From Bdellovibrionales bacterium (lineage in GTDB: Bacteria > Bdellovibrionota > Bdellovibrionia > Bdellovibrionales > UBA1609), in assembly GCA_020434645.1 (NCBI GenBank), contig JAGRAK010000050.1, positions 1-9,922 on the forward strand: a stretch of DNA of 9,922 bases, given 5' to 3'. A model generated the notes under the pieces. That model was not told where the DNA came from. It made no database searches and saw only the letters and a list, made by a program, of their open reading frames with translations. A program made the position numbers and the translations under genes. Shown here piece after piece: positions 5,626-9,922 of the stretch (its first letter is position 1; each line of letters starts with the position of its first letter).

Positions 5626-7638
5626 TTACAGTAAATTTAACGGATCGATGTCGACCTGCACTTTAGTCCCAGCTGAAATCCAACTGTTGTCATTCAGTAG
5701 TTGTCGACAAAATGCGCTTAGGACGTTGGGAGTGATGGTTTTGAGCAAAAGATGGTATCGATATTTGCCGCGAAGCTTTGCAAGAGCGGCTTCGGTTGGA
5801 CCAAGAATTTGAATTTTTGAATAGGCCGGGTTTAAACTTTTTAAGTGCTCGGCGCGATCGGCGAGTCGTTCGGCGGTTTCTATGCCGAGACGAGGTGTTT
5901 TTGCAGTGATTCGCATTGAGGCGAGGCGCCCGAATGGTGGATAGTTAAGCTCTTTGCGTTCACGCAATTCAAATTCTGCGAACTCTTTATATTGAATATT
6001 CTTTGAGTAATTAATGCTGGGGTAATCTGGATTATATGTTTGAATCACGACGCGTCCACCATCCATAACATGCCGGCCAGCCCGCCCACTAACCTGGGTG
6101 AGAAGCTGAAAACTTCTTTCAGTGGCTCGAAAGTCAGGTAGGTTGAAGCCCACATCAGCTAATACCAAGCCCACCAAAGTGAGCTTTGGAAAATCTAGCC
6201 CCTTGGCAATCATTTGGGTGCCGATCAGAATATCAATCTCATGGGACTCCATTTTGCTAATCAGCTCTTCTAAAAGTTCTCTTGAGTGAATTTAATCACG
6301 ATCAGCGCGCGCTATTTTTTTATCAGGAAAAAGTTTGCGCATATCTTCTTCTAGTTGTTCTGTACCGAGGCCAAGTGCTTTGGGCTCGCCTTCTTTACAA
6401 CTTTCACACACATGGCCGAGTTGAGCATTGTAGTCGCAGTAGTGGCAAACTAAGTTTTTGCGGCCGTGTTGTGTGAGCGAGATGGCACAGTTCGGGCAGC
6501 GGTATATGTACCCACATTCTGAACACAAAACTGTTTGTGCGATTCCTCGGCGATTTAAAAATAAGGCGACTTGTTCATTTTTTTCTAATGTATTTTGAAT
6601 TTCAGCAAACAAGGTGGGGCTCAGCCAGTAGGGCAGATCATGCAGCCCTTCGATTTTTTTTTCTTTCAGTTTACGCAAGTCAACAACCTCAACTGACGGG
6701 AGCTTGCGATCACCAACACGTGAAAACATAGAGTGAAGTTTATAACGACCAGATAAAGTGTTCTGCCAAGATTCAAGGCTTGGTGTCGCCGACCCTAAAA
6801 TAATCGGGATATCATAATTTTTAGCAAGAACAATGGCGGCATCCCGCGCGTTGTATTTAAGCTTTTCATCTTGTTTGTAACTAGGCTCATGTTCTTCATC
6901 AATAATAATGATTCCGAGATCATCAATGGGGCAAAATAGCGCCGAGCGGGCGCCTATTAAAATTTTCTTCTCATTGTCGACCATAGACCACCATTGAGTA
7001 GTGCGTTCTCGATCGGTAAGATGAGAGTGTATGACGGCAATTTGATCACCAAACCGCGAGGCAAAGCGCTGTATAAGTTGTGGTGTGAGGGCAATTTCAG
7101 GAACCAACACAAGGCCTCGCTTACCTCGTGCAATTGTGTCTTCAAGCAGCTGTAAGTAAACTTCAGTTTTGCCAGATCCGGTAACGCCATGTAATAGGTG
7201 CGGTTGAAAGCCTGAACCAGAAAGTATGCTCTTCACGCAAGAGGCTTGTTCATCTGTAAGTGTTGGTCTTGGCAAAATTTCTATGCTTTTTAAAATGTCA
7301 GATTTTTTAGATTTACGATTTGAAGTTTTAGTTTTCAAAGCCGGAAAAGCCAAAGACGTAACAAGCCCCACGGGGTGCACATAGTAATCGGCTACCCACT
7401 CCATCCAGCTTAAAAACTTTTGCGGGAGTAGTGGGCGATCTTTGTTTAATGACTCAATCGACTTAATTTCAAACTCACTAGAATTCACGCCCTCACCAAG
7501 AATGACAGCCTTGGCTTTTCGGCGGCCGAGCGGAACAATGACCGAAGTGCCTGCCGGCCAATCTTCTGTTGTTTTATAAGTGAGCGCGTTAAGCAGCGGG
7601 GCATCTACGGCAATTCGAACAAAGCGTTCATGAGGCAC
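5626..7638 (-). pseudogene. priA: Primosomal replication-restart helicase PriA, interrupted by an in-frame TAA
   Basis: PriA loads the replicative helicase at stalled forks. With the stop ignored the frame is 670 residues, near family size. Residues 1-105 form the 3'-DNA-binding domain. Helicase motifs are GVTGSGKTEVY (151-161), DEEH (247-250) and GSATPS (282-287). Eight zinc-binding cysteines are at 372, 375, 381, 384, 398, 401, 411 and 414. The C-terminal part holds LIGTQMIAKGLDFP and QVSGRAGRH. The frame stops at TAA (6294-6292) after ARADRD and continues in the same frame as IHSRELLEELISKMESHE. The spacing to GTQM equals that I recall for intact PriA, so no base has been gained or lost. 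The stop sits at the first position of the usual D-T-T. The start is GTG with TGAGGT upstream, 3 bases after the preceding gene. A true nonsense mutation and a sequencing error cannot be told apart here. Confidence 0.9.
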
Positions 7639-7641
7639 GGA

Positions 7642-8517
7642 TTACCTCATGTGAGTGTAGAAATATCGAATAGTCTCGTCGTCAGGAAAAAGCCGACTCA
7701 GGTTTGGGTTTTCACCATAATTTAGACTTGTCGGCTGCAGTGAGGTCTTAACTTGTGTGGTGCTGTTTATGGCATTCACATTCTTCACTTGAATTTTAGC
7801 TGATTTGTCGCCCCAGCGTAAATCAAGTGTGCTCGGGTACCAAAGCCCACGACTGTATTTTTTGAAGTCATCAGCACGAATTTCGAATTGAGAGGGCAGG
7901 CGTAGTTTTCTGACATGAAACTGATCTTGCTCGATCCAGATGCCGGGATACAAATCTGAACTAGAAACAGGCGTTGGAGAGCCAATGGCATAACTCACAC
8001 TGCCGCCTGTGCGAGAAAGTCTCACATATGGCTCCGCAGGTGGAAAAGGGGATTTTTCAGAGTAACGATGTGAATCGCTCTTAAGAGATATTGCGGGCGC
8101 AATTTTTTGCGCAACTAGCATGGGCTTAATATTTTTAGAAAGTCGGTAGTGAAAATAGGGCTCAAAAAAATCGTTGGGTATTTTCTCGGCCCGGCGCGCC
8201 CCATTTTCGTCGACAAAATAACGACGATTATTCTGATAAACATATGTTAAGCGAATACGATTTTGTAGACTGCCGCGGCCAGTAACTTCTAAGCGCAAGT
8301 TATTTTCATCTTGTACAGTCCAGCGCTCATGAATAATGAGGGGCTCTTCGCCGTGATTCAAAACAAGGTCTTGCTCTACGGTGTAAACACCTTTGCCGTG
8401 ATTGTCTGATGTGCGAGACATGATCATCCAATAAGGCGGGATATAAGCCTGGGCGTTACTGCTGAATAGTAGGCAGAGAATTAAATATAATAAAAATGAT
8501 GAGATTTTATTTTTCAT
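7642..8517 (-). CDS. Exported protein of unknown function between galU and priA
   Basis: The 291-residue product begins with a clear Sec signal peptide: basic MKNK, a hydrophobic core (SSFLLYLILCLLFSS), and an AQA cleavage site predicted after Ala24. The cysteine at 15 is not in a lipobox, so it is probably a soluble periplasmic protein or one attached to an envelope surface. The mature part is rich in aromatic, charged and beta-prone segments (for example RIRLTYVYQNNRRYFVDENG), with pairs such as LRLPSQFEIRADDF. This is loosely reminiscent of LolA/outer-membrane-lipoprotein-sorting beta folds, but no diagnostic motif is seen and the resemblance is weak. Its ATG overlaps the galU stop as ATGA and has no Shine-Dalgarno of its own, which points to coupled translation with galU. 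The stop is TAA, 3 bases before priA, and its end contains the priA ribosome-binding site. Confidence 0.82.
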   Translation of the reverse strand: MKNKISSFLLYLILCLLFSSNAQAYIPPYWMIMSRTSDNHGKGVYTVEQDLVLNHGEEPLIIHERWTVQDENNLRLEVTGRGSLQNRIRLTYVYQNNRRYFVDENGARRAEKIPNDFFEPYFHYRLSKNIKPMLVAQKIAPAISLKSDSHRYSEKSPFPPAEPYVRLSRTGGSVSYAIGSPTPVSSSDLYPGIWIEQDQFHVRKLRLPSQFEIRADDFKKYSRGLWYPSTLDLRWGDKSAKIQVKNVNAINSTTQVKTSLQPTSLNYGENPNLSRLFPDDETIRYFYTHMR

Positions 8518-9395
8518 AATGTGGGTACCAACTTTTTTAAATAGGTGCGTAAGTCTGAGCTCAGATCTTCGCGCATAAGAGCGATTTCAATATTGGCCAT
8601 AAGATAGCCGAGTTTATCTCCAGCGTCGAATCGTTTTGCTTTAAATTCTGATCCGAGCATTCCATATTTTTTGGCCACATCGGTCATGGCGTCGGTGAGC
8701 TGAATTTCACCATTTTTACCGGGCTTTGCGTTTTTTAAAGAATCAAAAATTTGTGCTGTAAAAACATATCGGCCGGGCAGAGCGTAGCGACTTGGTGCTG
8801 TTTCTTTTTTGGGCTTTTCAACAACATCTGTGATTTGAATTTGTCCGGCAGAATTTTTTTCGCCGGCGACAATTCCGTATTTCTCGACTTGATCAGGTTC
8901 AACTTGCATAACGGCGACGGTCGAGAGACCGGTTTCAGAAAAAACATTTGTGAGTTGTTCAGTAACCGTGGGCTCGCTCACTGCGGAGTACATAATTTCG
9001 TCCCCAAGCAAAACTGCAAAATTATCTTTACCAATAATGGGTGATCCACAAGCGACAGCGTGTCCGAGACCTAGAGCTTCTTTTTGGCGAATGCTAATAA
9101 TATTGGCCATATTTCGAATATTTTTTAAGCGATCTACCATTTCGACTTTGCCTGTTTTTGAAAGTAAATCTTCAACCTCATACGAGCAGTCAAAAAAATC
9201 TTCAATCGCACTTTTGCCGCGGCCAGAAACAAGAATAATATCTTCGATGCCGGCACGTACGGCTTCTTCTACAATATAGAGCAATATAGGCTGGTCTACT
9301 ATGGGCAGCATTTCTTTCGGGATTGTCTTTGTGGCAGGAAGAAATCTTGTTCCTAAGCCAGCTGCCGGGATGAGAGCTTTTTTAACTTTGTTCAT
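8514..9395 (-). CDS. galU: UTP-glucose-1-phosphate uridylyltransferase GalU
   Basis: GalU makes UDP-glucose from UTP and glucose-1-phosphate, the precursor for lipopolysaccharide, capsule and glycan synthesis, in the cytoplasm. The 293 residues are the normal length. Visible motifs are the nucleotide-binding AAGLGTRFLPATKTIPKEML (11-30), LLGDEIM (129-135), VEKPK (192-196), GRYVFT (208-213), NGEIQLTDAM (228-237) and RFDAGDKLGY (255-264). The start MNKVKKALIPAAG is typical of the family, yet the ATG at 9395 has no Shine-Dalgarno. A TATAGT box ends 8 bases upstream, so the message may be leaderless. The stop is TGA within an ATGA overlap with the next gene, so the exported protein and perhaps priA are likely co-transcribed with it. 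Confidence 0.97.
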   Translation of the reverse strand: MNKVKKALIPAAGLGTRFLPATKTIPKEMLPIVDQPILLYIVEEAVRAGIEDIILVSGRGKSAIEDFFDCSYEVEDLLSKTGKVEMVDRLKNIRNMANIISIRQKEALGLGHAVACGSPIIGKDNFAVLLGDEIMYSAVSEPTVTEQLTNVFSETGLSTVAVMQVEPDQVEKYGIVAGEKNSAGQIQITDVVEKPKKETAPSRYALPGRYVFTAQIFDSLKNAKPGKNGEIQLTDAMTDVAKKYGMLGSEFKAKRFDAGDKLGYLMANIEIALMREDLSSDLRTYLKKLVPTL

Positions 9396-9403
9396 GTAGA
9401 AAA

Positions 9404-9431
9404 ACTATAGGCTTTTAGCGCTTTTTGCAAA
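9404..9431 (-). promoter_or_regulatory. Candidate galU promoter
   Basis: The minus strand has TTTGCA (9431-9426; 4 of 6 matches to TTGACA), 16 bases, then TATAGT (9409-9404; 5 of 6 matches to TATAAT). Transcription would start about 7 bases after the -10, at or within a few bases of the galU ATG at 9395. This agrees with the missing Shine-Dalgarno. The element overlaps the last codons and stop of the upstream gene. Confidence 0.45.
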
Positions 9432-9922
9432 TGCTGACATAATGCGGGCACGTGCCGAGCGCTGGGTCGCAGATGCCACCGGAATAGTTGATTGGAAGAC
9501 TACCCGTGCCGTAGCACTTCCCGGCGTTTTTATCTAGAGGGACTATGCAGCGTTTACTTAGATTAACACCCCAAGTGGGCATAAGTTGTTTTAATGCTAA
9601 ATACATCTCAAGAAGTGGGCCAGAGTTGGGTGCGGTAGAATTTTTATATTCTGGGCAAAGAGTATCGACATCATCCGTTGAGCGAATAATCATAAAGCGC
9701 CACTCTTCTTTGCAATCCCAAATAGTGCTGGTTGGTGCTCCTGTTTCTAAATCATACTCGCGCAAATTTGTTAGAATTCTTTGGGGGCCAGAGGTAAAGC
9801 CTGTTGAGCCTAAACTAAATCCCAAAGTATTTATTTTGGCCTTATAGCCGAGCCCATAAATTTTTGAATTTGATGAGTCGGGGCTGATGGCGGCAATGGC
9901 GGGGTCATTACCATAATTGTAG
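9415..9922 (-). CDS. Cysteine-rich protein of unknown function, C-terminal part (5' end outside window)
   Basis: The frame is open from the window edge to a TAA at 9417-9415, giving 168 visible residues. A TTG at 9825 could be taken as a start, but the upstream codons remain open and read sensibly (NDPAIAAISPDSSNSKIYGL), so the gene most likely begins beyond 9922. Seven cysteines (in WDCKE, TLCPE, KRCIV, GKCYG, GICDP, GTCPH and SICKK) with many Gly, Ser, Thr and Asn residues suggest an exported, disulphide-bonded protein. No signal peptide can be checked because the N-terminus is missing. No family was recognised. A pilin-like or other surface protein is possible but unsupported. It ends 19 bases before galU. 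Confidence 0.65.
   Translation of the reverse strand, partial: YNYGNDPAIAAISPDSSNSKIYGLGYKAKINTLGFSLGSTGFTSGPQRILTNLREYDLETGAPTSTIWDCKEEWRFMIIRSTDDVDTLCPEYKNSTAPNSGPLLEMYLALKQLMPTWGVNLSKRCIVPLDKNAGKCYGTGSLPINYSGGICDPALGTCPHYVSICKKR

Noticed and set aside
6253..6294. Frameshift in priA, or two genuine separate genes
   Set aside because: Both halves are in the same frame with a gap of exactly 13 sense codons, so no indel is present. The ATG at 6252 has no well-spaced Shine-Dalgarno and would leave a fragment without the first helicase motifs.
5626..7638. Reassigned genetic code with TAA as a sense codon
   Set aside because: TAA ends rpsB, pyrH, the exported-protein gene and the partial gene at 9415 at natural positions, so it works as a stop here.
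8473..8475. Lipobox cysteine (Cys15) in the exported protein
   Set aside because: The residues before it (LIL) do not fit a lipobox and it lies inside the hydrophobic core; the AQA site after residue 24 is the better cleavage point.
8751..9279. Plus-strand open frames opposite galU
   Set aside because: They lie wholly antisense to a clear galU and show no family features.

Overview
The window reads as a compact, AT-leaning chromosomal segment of a Gram-negative bacterium. Every recognisable gene lies on the minus strand, so transcription runs from high to low coordinates. The combination of a bacterial deoxyhypusine-synthase-like gene, a CFI-box C-terminal protein, a short EF-Ts, an acidic-tailed ribosomal protein S2 and a signal-peptide protein between galU and priA suggests a Bdellovibrio-like predatory bacterium (Bdellovibrionota). 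That placement is an inference from gene content, not from a marker search. No tRNA, rRNA, CRISPR array, insertion sequence or phage gene was seen.

Right part, in transcription order (9922 to 4668). A cysteine-rich, probably exported protein of unknown function enters from outside the window. It is followed by galU, which has no Shine-Dalgarno but carries a promoter-like element ending just before its ATG. galU overlaps (ATGA) a periplasmic signal-peptide protein, which lies 3 bp from priA. The priA reading frame is broken by one in-frame TAA at 6292-6294. Codons on both sides of the stop still align with PriA without any gap, so this is a nonsense change or a sequence error, not a frameshift. 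Next comes an unusual protein with an N-terminal four-cysteine zinc ribbon and a C-terminal CFI-box.

Middle part (4667 to 2514). A complete deoxyhypusine-synthase-like enzyme keeps the catalytic lysine but has lost other substrate-pocket residues, so a polyamine substrate is likelier than a protein. Downstream is a 26-bp inverted repeat and a Rossmann-type flavoprotein-like gene with a degenerate dinucleotide-binding loop. That gene ends inside a strong stem-loop.

Left part (2513 to 1). This is the classical translation cluster rpsB-tsf-pyrH-frr, tightly packed: TAATG between rpsB and tsf, 2 bp between tsf and pyrH, and the frr Shine-Dalgarno just beyond the pyrH stop. It supplies ribosomal protein S2, elongation factor Ts, UMP kinase and ribosome recycling factor. 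A leader of about 100 bases with a small hairpin precedes rpsB.

I see no strong case for a new multi-gene system. The points most worth checking are the interrupted priA, the altered active site of the DHS-like enzyme, the zinc-ribbon/CFI-box protein without an export signal, and the possible leaderless starts of two genes.
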